Assembly (NCBI RefSeq): GCF_947499585.1
Contig: NZ_CANMOO010000002.1
Coordinates: 1 to 64,000, forward strand
Reading direction: 5' to 3'
DNA: 64,000 nt
DNA from: an uncultured Allomuricauda sp.
Lineage (GTDB): Bacteria > Bacteroidota > Bacteroidia > Flavobacteriales > Flavobacteriaceae
Below the pieces are notes generated by a model. That model made no database searches. It was not told the DNA's origin and saw only the letters and a program-made list of their open reading frames with translations. Of this stretch, positions 9,400 to 18,869 are shown piece by piece. The stretch's first letter is position 1. Each line of letters starts with the position of its first letter. A program made the position numbers and the translations under genes.

Positions 9400-10443
9400 A
9401 TGCGGATTTTCATATTCCTTTTTATTCTTCTAAACGCTTTTACCGGGCTAGGACAATACCATTTCTCCGGGCAAGTATCAAAGGAAAACGAAGGCAGAAC
9501 AGTATATCTATCATTGATAGAAGATTACAGGAAATCTTCTCGAATCTATTTAGATCAAATTATCCAAAAAACTTTAGTGGATTCCTTAGGTTATTTTCAA
9601 TTTGAAGGAAATAATCTTTTAGACAGCAATCGAGTATACCAGCTCCATTTGGATGGATGTTCGGATGAATTAAAGACCAACCATTTTTTAGGACAGTGCG
9701 ATAGTAGCGAAAGTGTGCTTTTTATTGCCAAAAATAAAGATACTCTTCAATTTCCCACATCATTTGAAAATCAGGCGTTATGTACCATTGCTTCAACCAA
9801 CTCTAAATCATCTGTTTTTTTGGACATAGATGCCCTAAAAGAAGAAATGATATTCGAATTCATGGATTACACTAGTGAATCAAGTACTTCCCTCAATTCA
9901 AAAAAATGGTTTAAAATATTACAGGACTTTGCAGAAGGGTCAGATGAGCCTTTGGCTGAATTATACATCTACGATTTTTTATCAGACAGAAAAAATGAGA
10001 CTCATGCATACTATATGACCGATGTAAAACTCAATGGTTACTATGATGAACTGTTGACAAGGTTAATAGAGAAATACCCCAACACCCCTTTTACATTACA
10101 ATATGAAAATGAGCTAAAAGGAGATAGAGTAATACAGAACCAAACAGATACAGCATCAACTGAAAGCTATTGGAAGTATCTTTTATTTGGCGGAGTACTT
10201 TTTTTGATTTTACAAGTTGCCTATTTCAATTTTAAAAGGCGAAAACGTGAGAAAAAGAAGAATCCCTTTGATATGCTTACCGTTCAAGAAAGAAATATTA
10301 TGGTCAAAATTTCTGAAGGGAAATCCAATAAAGAAATTGCTTCAGAGCTATTTATTAGTTTAAGTACGGTAAAAACACATATCAACAATCTTTATAAAAA
10401 ACTTGGTGTTTCTTCACGAGATGAGATTAGGTCAATCCTCTAA
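9400..10443 (+). CDS. Membrane-anchored LuxR-type transcription regulator
   Basis: A 347-residue protein: signal peptide or anchor (1-19), an extracytoplasmic region starting with a DUF4369-like beta domain (YHFSGQVSKENEGRTVYLSL, about 20-120), a helical part (140-240), a transmembrane helix (about 259-278), a very basic stop-transfer segment (KRRKREKKK) and a cytoplasmic LuxR/GerE helix-turn-helix (290-347; KSNKEIASELFISLSTVKTH). It looks like a one-component sensor that signals across the inner membrane directly to DNA. The signal and the target genes are not visible from sequence; the thioredoxin-like gene follows 105 nt downstream. Confidence 0.82.
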   Translation: MRIFIFLFILLNAFTGLGQYHFSGQVSKENEGRTVYLSLIEDYRKSSRIYLDQIIQKTLVDSLGYFQFEGNNLLDSNRVYQLHLDGCSDELKTNHFLGQCDSSESVLFIAKNKDTLQFPTSFENQALCTIASTNSKSSVFLDIDALKEEMIFEFMDYTSESSTSLNSKKWFKILQDFAEGSDEPLAELYIYDFLSDRKNETHAYYMTDVKLNGYYDELLTRLIEKYPNTPFTLQYENELKGDRVIQNQTDTASTESYWKYLLFGGVLFLILQVAYFNFKRRKREKKKNPFDMLTVQERNIMVKISEGKSNKEIASELFISLSTVKTHINNLYKKLGVSSRDEIRSIL

Positions 10444-10517
10444 TTTCATAAAATCCACCTAGGGTCTAGTCCTAATTTCCATCTGCGAAAAGCCTGACTA
10501 CCTATTGATTTTATTGA

Positions 10518-10547
10518 ATTTTCGGTTCTAAACTTTAAACCGAGAAT
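10518..10547 (+). promoter_or_regulatory. Hairpin abutting the start codon of the thioredoxin-like gene
   Basis: ATTTTCGGTT and AACCGAGAAT form 9 of 10 base pairs across a 10-nt loop, ending 1 nt before the ATG at 10549. It could be a translational control hairpin or a protein operator. Confidence 0.35.
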
Positions 10548-10548
10548 T

Positions 10549-11106
10549 ATGAAATCAATTTTAGTAACGGTATTATTTATTAGTTCCTCTCTTATTTTCT
10601 CCCAAGAATTTAACAAGGAAATCACATTGGAAAATGGCAAAAAATTCTTGCTTGGTAAAATTAATCTGGATGGCCTAAATTCGGAACCTTATCAAGTTTG
10701 GTTCCAACAAGGCCATGAGTCTTATGACGTTGATGAAACTTTGATCAAGGTCATTAAAAAACCGCTAAAGCGTCATCAAATTAAGTTGTTCCTAGGCACA
10801 TGGTGCGGTGACAGCAAGAGAGAAGTCCCTAGAATCATTAAGATTTTAGAAACTGCCAACTTCCCAATGAACAAATTGGAAATTGTTGCTCTTGATCGTA
10901 GAAAGGGATTTGTCAAGACCAGCCCGACGGGTGAAGAAAAAGGACTAAACATTATAAAAGTGCCTACAATAGTCTTCTTTAAGGATGGTAAAGAAATTAA
11001 CAGAATAGTGGAAACTCCCATTGAATCTTTAGAGGAAGACATGGCACAAATTGTAAGCGGGAAACCATACACCCCTAATTATGCCACATTAAGCAAGAGC
11101 AAGTAA
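10549..11106 (+). CDS. Thioredoxin-like periplasmic protein with a CGDS site
   Basis: A 185-residue protein with a signal peptide (1-19, ending IFSQ) and a thioredoxin fold: KLFLGTWCGDSKREVPRI gives the active-site region (C86-G-D-S89) and IKVPTIVFFKDGKEI carries the cis-proline. The second cysteine of the usual CxxC is serine, so it cannot be a standard dithiol oxidoreductase; monothiol or binding roles are possible. A hairpin touches its start codon and a strong terminator follows. Family is secure, specific function is not. Confidence 0.8.
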   Translation: MKSILVTVLFISSSLIFSQEFNKEITLENGKKFLLGKINLDGLNSEPYQVWFQQGHESYDVDETLIKVIKKPLKRHQIKLFLGTWCGDSKREVPRIIKILETANFPMNKLEIVALDRRKGFVKTSPTGEEKGLNIIKVPTIVFFKDGKEINRIVETPIESLEEDMAQIVSGKPYTPNYATLSKSK

Positions 11107-11108
11107 GG

Positions 11109-11149
11109 AATTAAAGCGCAAAAGTGTAATTTTGCGCTTTAATTTTTTA
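11109..11149 (+). terminator. Terminator after the thioredoxin-like gene
   Basis: Perfect 15-bp inverted repeat (AATTAAAGCGCAAAA and its complement) with a 6-nt loop, followed by a T-run. It separates the upstream gene from lysS, which starts 7 nt later. Confidence 0.9.
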
Positions 11150-11155
11150 TAAACT

Positions 11156-12847
11156 ATGCAACTATCGGAACAGGAAATCGTTCGAAGGGAAAAATTATCT
11201 AAGCTCAGGGAAATGGGAATTAACCCCTACCCTGCTGCCCTATATCCAGTTGATGCTACTTCCAAGAGTATCAAAAGTGATTTTGAAGAAGGTAAACAGG
11301 TGGTGATTTCCGGTAGATTAATGTCCAGAAGAATTCAGGGTAAAGCTTCTTTTGCTGAATTGCAAGATAGTGAAGGGCGTATTCAGGTCTACTTTAATAG
11401 AGACGAAATCTGTGTTGGGGAAGACAAGACCCTTTACAATGAAGTTTATAAAAAGTTATTGGACATTGGCGATATTATTGGTGTTGAAGGGGAATTGTTT
11501 ACCACGCAAGTAGGAGAAAAGACCGTTATGGTCAAAAACTTTAGCTTGTTGAGCAAAGCGCTGAGACCGTTGCCCTTACCTAAAAAAGATGCCGATGGCA
11601 ATGTATTTGATGAATTCAATGACCCTGAGATGCGTTATCGCCAGCGTTATGTGGATTTGGTGGTAAACCCATCGGTAAAAGAAACTTTCATCAAACGCAC
11701 AAAAATAACAAACAGTATTCGTGAGTTTTACAATGAAAAAGGATATTTAGAAGTAGAGACTCCTATTTTACAACCCATTCCTGGTGGAGCTGCGGCGCGA
11801 CCATTTTTAACGCATCACAATGCATTGAATATTCCTTTGTATTTGAGAATTGCCAACGAATTATATCTTAAAAGATTGATTGTGGGTGGTTTTGATGGGG
11901 TGTATGAATTTTCCAAAGATTTCAGAAATGAAGGAATGGACCGTACCCACAATCCAGAGTTTACCGTAATGGAGCTATACGTAGCCTACAAAGACTATAA
12001 CTGGATGATGGATACCACCGAGCAGTTATTGGAAAAAATAGCCATTGATGCTAACGGCAGTACTAAAGTTACTGTTGGGGAAAATGAAATAGAATTCAAA
12101 GCGCCTTATGCTCGTGTTCCTATTTTAGAGGCCATTAAAATACATACCGGTTACGATGTAGCTGGCATGAATGAAGTTCAGTTGAGGCAAGTTGCTCAAA
12201 AATTGGGATTAGAAGTTGATGAGACCATGGGAGTGGGCAAATTAATAGATGAAATATTTGGAGAAAAATGTGAGCACTATTACGTGCAACCTACCTTTAT
12301 CATCGACTATCCAAAAGAAATGAGTCCATTGACCAAAGAACACCGCACCAATCCGGCGCTTACCGAGCGTTTTGAACTCATGGTAAACGGTAAAGAGTTG
12401 GCGAATGCCTACTCTGAGCTAAACGACCCCATTGATCAGCGCGAACGTTTTGAAGACCAATTAAAGCTTTCTGAAAAAGGAGATGACGAAGCCATGTTCA
12501 TTGATCAGGATTTTTTGCGTGCTCTTGAATACGGTATGCCTCCTACTTCTGGTATTGGAATAGGAATAGATCGTTTGGTCATGTTAATGACCAACAATTC
12601 ATCCATACAAGAGGTATTGTTCTTTCCGCAAATGCGTCCGGAGAAAAAAGCCGTGGAGCTTACTGAAGAAGAAAAAATAATCATGGATATTCTTAAACCT
12701 ATCGGTGAAATGCCATTGGCAGAGCTTAAAGAAAAAGCAGGTCTTAGTGGTAAAAAATGGGATAAGAGCTCTAAGAATTTGGCAAAACTGGGACTCTTTG
12801 AAGTTGAAAAAACTGAGACCGGTTTAATTTCCAGAATTAAAAATTAG
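11156..12847 (+). CDS. lysS: Lysine--tRNA ligase (class II)
   Basis: Charges tRNA-Lys. The 563-residue protein has an N-terminal OB-fold anticodon-binding domain (about 50-160; [20 protein letters not shown]), class II motif 1 around [20 protein letters not shown], motif 2 with [15 protein letters not shown], and motif 3 in [12 protein letters not shown]. After the catalytic core, about 60 extra residues (from [12 protein letters not shown]) form a small helical C-terminal domain, which I recall as usual for Bacteroidota LysRS but absent from the E. coli enzyme. It stands alone between a terminator and the amidohydrolase gene. Confidence 0.96.
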   Translation: MQLSEQEIVRREKLSKLREMGINPYPAALYPVDATSKSIKSDFEEGKQVVISGRLMSRRIQGKASFAELQDSEGRIQVYFNRDEICVGEDKTLYNEVYKKLLDIGDIIGVEGELFTTQVGEKTVMVKNFSLLSKALRPLPLPKKDADGNVFDEFNDPEMRYRQRYVDLVVNPSVKETFIKRTKITNSIREFYNEKGYLEVETPILQPIPGGAAARPFLTHHNALNIPLYLRIANELYLKRLIVGGFDGVYEFSKDFRNEGMDRTHNPEFTVMELYVAYKDYNWMMDTTEQLLEKIAIDANGSTKVTVGENEIEFKAPYARVPILEAIKIHTGYDVAGMNEVQLRQVAQKLGLEVDETMGVGKLIDEIFGEKCEHYYVQPTFIIDYPKEMSPLTKEHRTNPALTERFELMVNGKELANAYSELNDPIDQRERFEDQLKLSEKGDDEAMFIDQDFLRALEYGMPPTSGIGIGIDRLVMLMTNNSSIQEVLFFPQMRPEKKAVELTEEEKIIMDILKPIGEMPLAELKEKAGLSGKKWDKSSKNLAKLGLFEVEKTETGLISRIKN

Positions 12848-12870
12848 TACTGCTTTCTTTACAAAAAGAG

Positions 12871-12889
12871 GAATTAAACGACTTAATTC
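12871..12889. promoter_or_regulatory. Inverted repeat between lysS and the amidohydrolase gene
   Basis: GAATTAA-N5-TTAATTC, perfect 7-bp arms. It lacks a T-run and could be a regulator site or weak terminator; AT-rich composition makes chance occurrence possible. Confidence 0.25.
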
Positions 12890-12953
12890 ATTAATTTAAA
12901 GGCAAATAACCCGTATTTGTTACTGATGTAAAATATGGTTAAACTGTCCTGTT

Positions 12954-14042
12954 ATGAAAATTAGTGTCTGGTTTTTGACTTTGGCAATTGTCCTTTCGTC
13001 CTGCAAAACAAATTCTGAAAATAGTGATTCAAAGGAAACCTCAGTATCTGAAACCAACAAACGGTCGGTCAGAAAAATTGATGTGCATTCACACTATAAG
13101 TTTCCTAGGGAATACCTTCCCGCATTACATGAAAAATGGAATATGCAATCGGTTTTAGTGGATGTTTCCATTAAAGACTCAACAGGAATCAATAGAAGTT
13201 GGGATTCCTATTTAGCTCATGCCCAAAAACATTCCGATTTGTTTTTTCTCTGCTCTTCGTTAATCGGCGTAGGAATCGATTCTCCTGATTTTGCGGAACA
13301 AGCAATCCAACAATTAAAAAGAGAAATCGATTCTGGTGCAAGAATGGTCAAAGTTTGGAAGAACTTTGGAATGGTAACCAAAGACACCTCTGGGCATTTT
13401 ATTCAAATAGATGATTCCCGCTTGCAACCCATTTGGGATTTTCTGAAGCAAAAAAATATTACAGTAATGGCACATATAGGTGAACCAGAACAAGCCTGGA
13501 GACCATTAGATCCTAACAACCCACATTACGGATATTATAAAAACAATCCACAATACCACGCCTATAAATTTCCCGAAATACCTTCTTATGAGACCATTAT
13601 CAGTGCAAGGGACAAGTGGATTGAAAACAATCCCGATTTAAAAATTCTGTGTGCCCATATAGGAAGTATGTCCCATAGTGTTGATATGGTAAGTGAACGC
13701 CTTGATAGATTTTCAAATATGTATGTGGAGCTTGCAGCTCGGTTTGGGGATTTAGCCAATCAAGACTCTAAAAAGGTAAGAGCGTTTTTTGAAAAATATC
13801 AAGATAAAATACTATTCGGTTCGGATTATGGCAATTCTGCTCCCGAAAACATGATGTCCCCATACGAACTTAAGGAAGAGGAAATGAATCTTGACCAAAG
13901 CTACAATCAATTATGGCGTTATTTAAGCAGTTCTGACTCTTTGGTTATACGCGGACAAAAAACGCAAGGGTTACAACTTTCAAAAGAAATTCTTCACAAA
14001 ATATATTATAAAAATGCTGTATCTTTTTTAGCATTACGCTGA
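12954..14042 (+). CDS. Amidohydrolase-family lipoprotein
   Basis: A 362-residue protein with a lipoprotein signal (Cys17 in IVLSSC) followed by an amidohydrolase-2 type TIM barrel. Metal-site motifs in order are KIDVHSHYKFP (first strand; the usual HxH appears as HSH), VMAHIGEPEQAW, LKILCAHIGSM and ILFGSDYG, where the aspartate would be the last metal ligand. Enzymes of this group are decarboxylases, lactonases or hydrolases; the substrate cannot be read here. Being tethered to the envelope is unusual compared with most cytoplasmic members. A stretch of 154 nt without obvious signals follows. Confidence 0.8.
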   Translation: MKISVWFLTLAIVLSSCKTNSENSDSKETSVSETNKRSVRKIDVHSHYKFPREYLPALHEKWNMQSVLVDVSIKDSTGINRSWDSYLAHAQKHSDLFFLCSSLIGVGIDSPDFAEQAIQQLKREIDSGARMVKVWKNFGMVTKDTSGHFIQIDDSRLQPIWDFLKQKNITVMAHIGEPEQAWRPLDPNNPHYGYYKNNPQYHAYKFPEIPSYETIISARDKWIENNPDLKILCAHIGSMSHSVDMVSERLDRFSNMYVELAARFGDLANQDSKKVRAFFEKYQDKILFGSDYGNSAPENMMSPYELKEEEMNLDQSYNQLWRYLSSSDSLVIRGQKTQGLQLSKEILHKIYYKNAVSFLALR

Positions 14043-14196
14043 TATGATTTTGCTTCGATTTTATTTAAAAATCAAATTAAAATGAAAAGAGCAATCAATT
14101 ATAGAAGGGAGCAGTGGAATTGGTAAAGCTACCAGGCAAAACTCCTTTTATTTTATGCAATAGTCCTATCTTGTCATAAGATTCATCATCAAATTT

Positions 14197-16044
14197 ATGG
14201 AGGAGGTTTATATCAATGCCCTAGGAGCTTATCTGCCAAACAATCCAATTTCTAATGAAGAAATGGAAGATTATCTTGGAAAAATACATGGTAAAGCAAG
14301 TAGGGTCAAGTCCAAAATTCTAAGTCAGAATGGAATTCATAATAGGTTTTATGCTTTGGATAAAAATCAGAAAAGCACTCACTCCAATGCTCAATTAGCT
14401 GCAATGGCATGTAAAGCCGCTCTTAAAAAAAGTAGCGTGCTCAATCAAGATTTACAAATGATTTCAGCCGGCACAACCCAAGGTGACCTCCCTGTTCCGG
14501 GTTTTGCTAGTTTGGTGCATGCAGAACTTGGCACTACTCATTGCGAGTTAGCCAGTTTTCAGAGTGTTTGCGCAAGCGGAATGATGGCCATTAAAAGTGC
14601 CTATTCTCAAATTAAAGCGGATGAAAAAGAAAACGCGCTTTGTGTTGGAAGTGAATTTGCCAGTAGACTCTTTAAGGCATCAAGATTTGAAGGCCAAGAA
14701 AAGAAGTCCATCCCCTTCGATACCGATTTTTTAAGATGGATGTTATCTGATGGTGCCGGTGCAATGGTTCTGGAAAATAAACAAAACACAAAAGGGCTTT
14801 CCCTAAAGATAGAGTGGATAGATATAAAATCTTACGCAAATGAGAATCCGCTTTGTATGTATGTTGGCGCCATGGGCAAGGATAATTTTGTAAAAGGGTG
14901 GCTAGATTATCCTGATTATGAAACTGCTTCAAAAGATGGTGCAATTAATTTGAAACAAAATACCAGGCTTTTAAACAAGGTTATTGAAGTGGGGGTGTCC
15001 CACTACTTCAATTTAATTGATCAGGATAAAATAATCACTGAGGAAATTGATTGGTTTTGTTGCCATTACTCATCCCTTTATTTTAAACAACCCATAATAG
15101 ATCTTTTAAAAAAAGGCGGGGCCAATATTCCTGAAGAAAAATGGTTTAGCAACTTAACCAGTAAAGGCAATACTGGTTCAGCATCAATGTTTATAATGCT
15201 TGAAGAATTGATGTACTCCGGTAATTTGAAGGAAGGCGATACCATTATATGTATGGTTCCGGAAAGCGGCAGGTTTATAACTTCTTTCATGAAACTCAAA
15301 GTGGTTGGGAATGCAAAAAAAATAGCTCCCAAATATTCAATTAGAAAAGTCGAGGCTCCAGGTCTTAATATAGACAGGAATCCAACATCAGAATGGCTGG
15401 TTAGACAGTTGACCCAAATTTGGATTGATTTTGAAAACAAACTATTGGAAATTCCCATTGTTAAGCAGATTCATCAGGGAACTCTTAGTATTGAAAACTA
15501 CAAATTGCTTTTGTTTGATCTAAGACAACAGGTCATTGATGGTTCTCAATGGATTTCTAGAGCAGCTTCCAATATCGATATTTCTTTATTTGAACTTAGA
15601 TCTGCTTTTATAAAACATACTGCCACTGAACACAAAGATTTTCAGCTCTTGGAAAAAAACTATGTAGCACTTGGGGAGTCTTTGGAAAAAATTCAGCTTG
15701 GAGAGAAAAACATTGGAAGTGCGGCTTTGTCCTCCTTTATGTTTCAGAGAGCAAGTAGTCCAAATCCAATTGATCTATTGGGCGCAATGTTCATTATTGA
15801 GGGCATTGGAAAGCGGCTTGCAGGATATTGGGGAAACCTAATTCAGGATCAACTCAAACTTGAAGACAATCAGGTTTCATTTTTAACCTATCATGGTGTA
15901 GCAGATGAAAATCATTTTCATCATTTGGAAGAAGCCTTGAACCACCCCTTAATGAATATGGAGCTGGCAAGGCAAATTGCCAAAACAGCAAAAACTACAG
16001 CACTATTGTATCATTTGCAGTTAAAAGAACTGGGTAATTATTAA
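14197..16044 (+). CDS. Ketosynthase III fused to a haem-oxygenase-like diiron domain
   Basis: A 615-residue two-domain protein. Residues 1-365 are a 3-oxoacyl-ACP synthase III (FabH/KAS III fold) with the full Cys-His-Asn triad: C125 (SVCASGMMAI), H290 (FCCHYSSL) and N325 (SKGNTGSAS). Residues 385-610 are all-helical and resemble iron-containing redox enzymes of the haem-oxygenase-like diiron oxidase (HDO) group: E478 (TATEHKDF), E535 (FIIEGIGK) and the H566-x3-D570-x2-H573 helix match the spacing of ligands in CADD-type HDOs. HDOs perform oxidative C-C or C-N cleavage or N-oxygenation. A condensing enzyme joined to a diiron oxygenase suggests making then oxidising an acyl product, but the substrate is unknown. 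The next gene begins 9 nt later. Confidence 0.82.
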   Translation: MEEVYINALGAYLPNNPISNEEMEDYLGKIHGKASRVKSKILSQNGIHNRFYALDKNQKSTHSNAQLAAMACKAALKKSSVLNQDLQMISAGTTQGDLPVPGFASLVHAELGTTHCELASFQSVCASGMMAIKSAYSQIKADEKENALCVGSEFASRLFKASRFEGQEKKSIPFDTDFLRWMLSDGAGAMVLENKQNTKGLSLKIEWIDIKSYANENPLCMYVGAMGKDNFVKGWLDYPDYETASKDGAINLKQNTRLLNKVIEVGVSHYFNLIDQDKIITEEIDWFCCHYSSLYFKQPIIDLLKKGGANIPEEKWFSNLTSKGNTGSASMFIMLEELMYSGNLKEGDTIICMVPESGRFITSFMKLKVVGNAKKIAPKYSIRKVEAPGLNIDRNPTSEWLVRQLTQIWIDFENKLLEIPIVKQIHQGTLSIENYKLLLFDLRQQVIDGSQWISRAASNIDISLFELRSAFIKHTATEHKDFQLLEKNYVALGESLEKIQLGEKNIGSAALSSFMFQRASSPNPIDLLGAMFIIEGIGKRLAGYWGNLIQDQLKLEDNQVSFLTYHGVADENHFHHLEEALNHPLMNMELARQIAKTAKTTALLYHLQLKELGNY

Positions 16045-16053
16045 TTTACAGCT

Positions 16054-16950
16054 ATGGATAATCAATTTGACATAAAAAATCATGATACCAGAGACCCCAA
16101 CCCTTGGTTGGCAATGTATCTGGACAGTAGTATCCCGATTAATATTTTGACCAAGCAGGCCTTAATGCGCGATAACAACAGTAAATCCACTAGGTATCTG
16201 CTTCCTTTTATCAAGTTTTGGTCAAAAATTTCAATGTTCTTTATTCATATTTTTAAGTTTTTCTTTCCAAAATTCTTTAATTCTTCCAAGGCCCTCCATA
16301 GAATATTGGCGTGGGGATTAAAGCGGTTTGTTAGCCCAGATGCCAATCTATTGATTTTTCGTCATTTTCATGCAGGAAGTGAAATATTGGAATTTGTCGC
16401 TAAAAATGTAGATGGGATTCAAGTTACCACAAGTCCATTAAAACCATATGATTTCAATGACGTTAAAGATGATCTTTTCTTAAATCATGATTTAAACCTG
16501 TACAATTTTGTAATTAAATTAAACAGTGAATTGAAAGAAAAAGGATTGGTACTACAAAAGCAGGATACATTAAATCTAAGTATGGTTTCTGAAAATCAAT
16601 TTAAGCATATTGAATTTCCAAAGAAATGGACAAACGTCCTTGATTTAAGATCTGCCATAGAATTGTTTACCCCCTTTTACCAACTTTTTCTCACTGCAAA
16701 TGATTTTGTAAGAGCTTCAAATTCCTTACAGTTAGACGAGACCGTTGCAATTTATACCACCCAAATATTGGGAACACCTGGACATTTAGGATTGGTTAAC
16801 AACAAGCACCCCATGGTCCCTACATCAACTTATACTGCTGCGTATCGACTTGTGCTTCATGGGCTTGCCACTGAAACTTTGCATGAGATATTGGTAAATA
16901 TCAAGCTAGGTCGCTCCAAAGATGGCATAGTAACTCCTACAGCAGTGTAA
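16054..16950 (+). CDS. Unrecognised partner of the ketosynthase-diiron fusion
   Basis: A 298-residue, mostly helical protein that I do not recognise with confidence. A basic, hydrophobic stretch (about 45-90, with FFIHIFKFFFPKFF) could be a membrane-contacting helix. Then come RHFHAGSEILEF (about 107-118), NHDLNLYNF, LDETVAIYTTQILG and LHGLATETLHEIL, a set of His/Glu/Asp residues on predicted helices that could bind metal. It starts 9 nt after the fusion gene, so cotranscription and a shared pathway are very likely. It could be a second oxygenase-like fold or a lipid-binding partner; both are guesses. Confidence 0.7.
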   Translation: MDNQFDIKNHDTRDPNPWLAMYLDSSIPINILTKQALMRDNNSKSTRYLLPFIKFWSKISMFFIHIFKFFFPKFFNSSKALHRILAWGLKRFVSPDANLLIFRHFHAGSEILEFVAKNVDGIQVTTSPLKPYDFNDVKDDLFLNHDLNLYNFVIKLNSELKEKGLVLQKQDTLNLSMVSENQFKHIEFPKKWTNVLDLRSAIELFTPFYQLFLTANDFVRASNSLQLDETVAIYTTQILGTPGHLGLVNNKHPMVPTSTYTAAYRLVLHGLATETLHEILVNIKLGRSKDGIVTPTAV

Positions 16951-17004
16951 ACAGTAAATCCTGTGAATTGACTCTCGAAAAACAGATTTGCTAATTAGAT
17001 AATA

Positions 17005-17553
17005 TCAAAACAAAAGCACTGAAGCATTCTCTCTGATTATCCGTAAGGCCTTGGACATTTGGCTCTCTACAGTTTTGATAGAAATACCCATATCCTCAGC
17101 AATTTCCCTATACTTTCTGCGCTCCAACTTATTCATGATAAAAATCTCTTTGCATTTTGGGGGTAACTTATCAATGAGTTCTTCCAGTTTGTTGTAGCTA
17201 GCTCTTATAAGATCATCATCTTCCTTAAGTTCAAAATAGCTGTCGTAAATCGTCTCCCATCGAATTCTATCTAAAAGATCTGGTTTCTTTTTGTCTTTTC
17301 TTAGTTGAAGTAAAAATTGATTATGACATGATTTAAAGAGATATGCCTTAAGCGATTCTCGGATGGTTATCTGATGTTTCTTTTCCCAAATCTTAATCAT
17401 TGTCTCTTGAACAATATCCTTGGAAAGGCTTCTATTACCGCTTAGTTTAAAGATATAATTACACAGCCAATCATAGTATTCATTGAACAAATACTCATAG
17501 GCAGATACGTCACCTTTCTTTAAATTTTCTACAAGTATTTTTTCGTTCATCAT
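17005..17553 (-). CDS. ECF sigma factor (FecI-like)
   Basis: A 182-residue RNA polymerase sigma-70 factor of the extracytoplasmic-function group expanded in Bacteroidota. Region 2 spans about residues 18-85 (YEYLFNEYYDWLCNYIFKLSG, DIVQETMIKIWEK) and region 4 about 120-172 with the helix-turn-helix RKYREIAEDMGISIKTVESQ. It is divergent from the FecR-like anti-sigma gene and TonB receptor, the standard cell-surface signalling set, and very probably directs their transcription. Translation can begin at either of two adjacent ATGs. Confidence 0.92.
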   Translation of the reverse strand: MMNEKILVENLKKGDVSAYEYLFNEYYDWLCNYIFKLSGNRSLSKDIVQETMIKIWEKKHQITIRESLKAYLFKSCHNQFLLQLRKDKKKPDLLDRIRWETIYDSYFELKEDDDLIRASYNKLEELIDKLPPKCKEIFIMNKLERRKYREIAEDMGISIKTVESQMSKALRIIRENASVLLF

Positions 17554-17641
17554 AAAAAAATATAGGCTAAAGTATAAAATTTATAAAAAAAGTAGGGGTT
17601 TTTTGTCAAATTCGTATCATAGAGATGTAAGACTATCAAAA

Positions 17642-18790
17642 ATGCAAGATTTAATTGAGAAATTTTTAAACCGAACTATTTCCGCTAACGAAAGAAAGCG
17701 ATTAAAAAAGTGGGTGCTGGCCAACAAGGAAAACCTAAATACTTTTAAAAAAGAGATAAAAAATAGGTCGGAAAATAATTTACACCATCACTTTGATGGA
17801 AAAGATGCTTTTAAAGAATTCATGATTGCTGTGGATAAAGGTAGGGTCATAAGAAGAAAAAAACTTCACTTGGTTCGTTATGCAGCTCTTTTTATAGGCC
17901 TCTTAGCTACTGCTAGTTTTATATATGTCTCCCAGTTTAACAATAAAGGTAATTCTGAATCAACGCTGGTAAACAGTCTATCCAATCAAATAGTAATTAC
18001 GCTTGCAGATGGAACGAAACAAGTAATAGCGGCGGATAACAGAAAAGTACTTACTGACAAGAAAGGCAATGTTATAGCAGAAAAAGAATCAACCGGGTTG
18101 GATTTTAGTCAAATAGCAAATCCATCTGATGATAATATAGTTTTCAACGAAGTTTATATCCCTTATGGTCAAAAATTCAGGATAACACTTTCTGACGGTA
18201 CAAAGGTTTGGTTAAATTCAGGATCTAGACTGCGGTTTCCAAAAAACTTAAATACATCTGCCCAAAATCGCATGGTTTATTTAGAAGGCGAAGCCTATTT
18301 TGATGTTACCAAAGATGAAAAAAGGCCTTTTATTGTTAATGCAGAAAACGTGGACATCAAAGTTCTGGGAACACAATTCAACGTATCCGCTTATAAATCT
18401 GATGGTGAAATCTCTACTACCTTGGTAGAGGGTTCTGTAAATGTTTATGAGAACTCTAACCCTGATACAAAAATTCATCTTAGCCCCAGCTATCAAGCTG
18501 CATTTATAAAACAGAACGGCACTTTGACCAAACAAAAGGTTGATGTACGTACTTATACCAGTTGGATGGAAAACAGATTGATCATAGACAATTTATCTTT
18601 TGAACAAATCCTGCGCAAATTGGAAAGAGCTCACAATGTTTCAATTGTCAACAAGGTTGAAAGCTTAAATAACGAGATGTTTACAGGAGAATTTGAGAAC
18701 GAACGCATAGAGACTATTTTAAATACAATAGCTTCCAGTACACCATTTACCTATAAAATAGAGAACAATGTAATCACCATTTTAAAATAG
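17642..18790 (+). CDS. FecR-family anti-sigma factor
   Basis: Inner-membrane regulator that holds the ECF sigma factor and responds to the TonB receptor. I prefer the ATG at 17642 (382 residues) to the frame start at 17603, since the sequence from MQDLIEKFLNRTISANE is the usual N-terminal cytoplasmic anti-sigma helix bundle. A transmembrane helix lies at about residues 77-95, followed by the FecR domain (VYIPYGQKFRITLSDGTKVW, YLEGEAYFDVTKDEKRPF, VLGTQFNVSAY) and a C-terminal DUF4974/STN-like domain (FEQILRKLERAHNVSI). The receptor gene follows 79 nt later. Confidence 0.93.
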   Translation: MQDLIEKFLNRTISANERKRLKKWVLANKENLNTFKKEIKNRSENNLHHHFDGKDAFKEFMIAVDKGRVIRRKKLHLVRYAALFIGLLATASFIYVSQFNNKGNSESTLVNSLSNQIVITLADGTKQVIAADNRKVLTDKKGNVIAEKESTGLDFSQIANPSDDNIVFNEVYIPYGQKFRITLSDGTKVWLNSGSRLRFPKNLNTSAQNRMVYLEGEAYFDVTKDEKRPFIVNAENVDIKVLGTQFNVSAYKSDGEISTTLVEGSVNVYENSNPDTKIHLSPSYQAAFIKQNGTLTKQKVDVRTYTSWMENRLIIDNLSFEQILRKLERAHNVSIVNKVESLNNEMFTGEFENERIETILNTIASSTPFTYKIENNVITILK

Positions 18791-18869
18791 AAAGGGAAGG
18801 TGTTGCAGCACCTCCCCCCATATTAGATCGCTAACAAGAATTATCACTAACAATCAAACACTCAAAATT

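Noticed and set aside
14197-16044. Fusion of ketosynthase and diiron domain as an assembly or frame artefact
   Set aside because: The frame is continuous through the linker, both domains keep their key residues and codon usage does not change at the junction.
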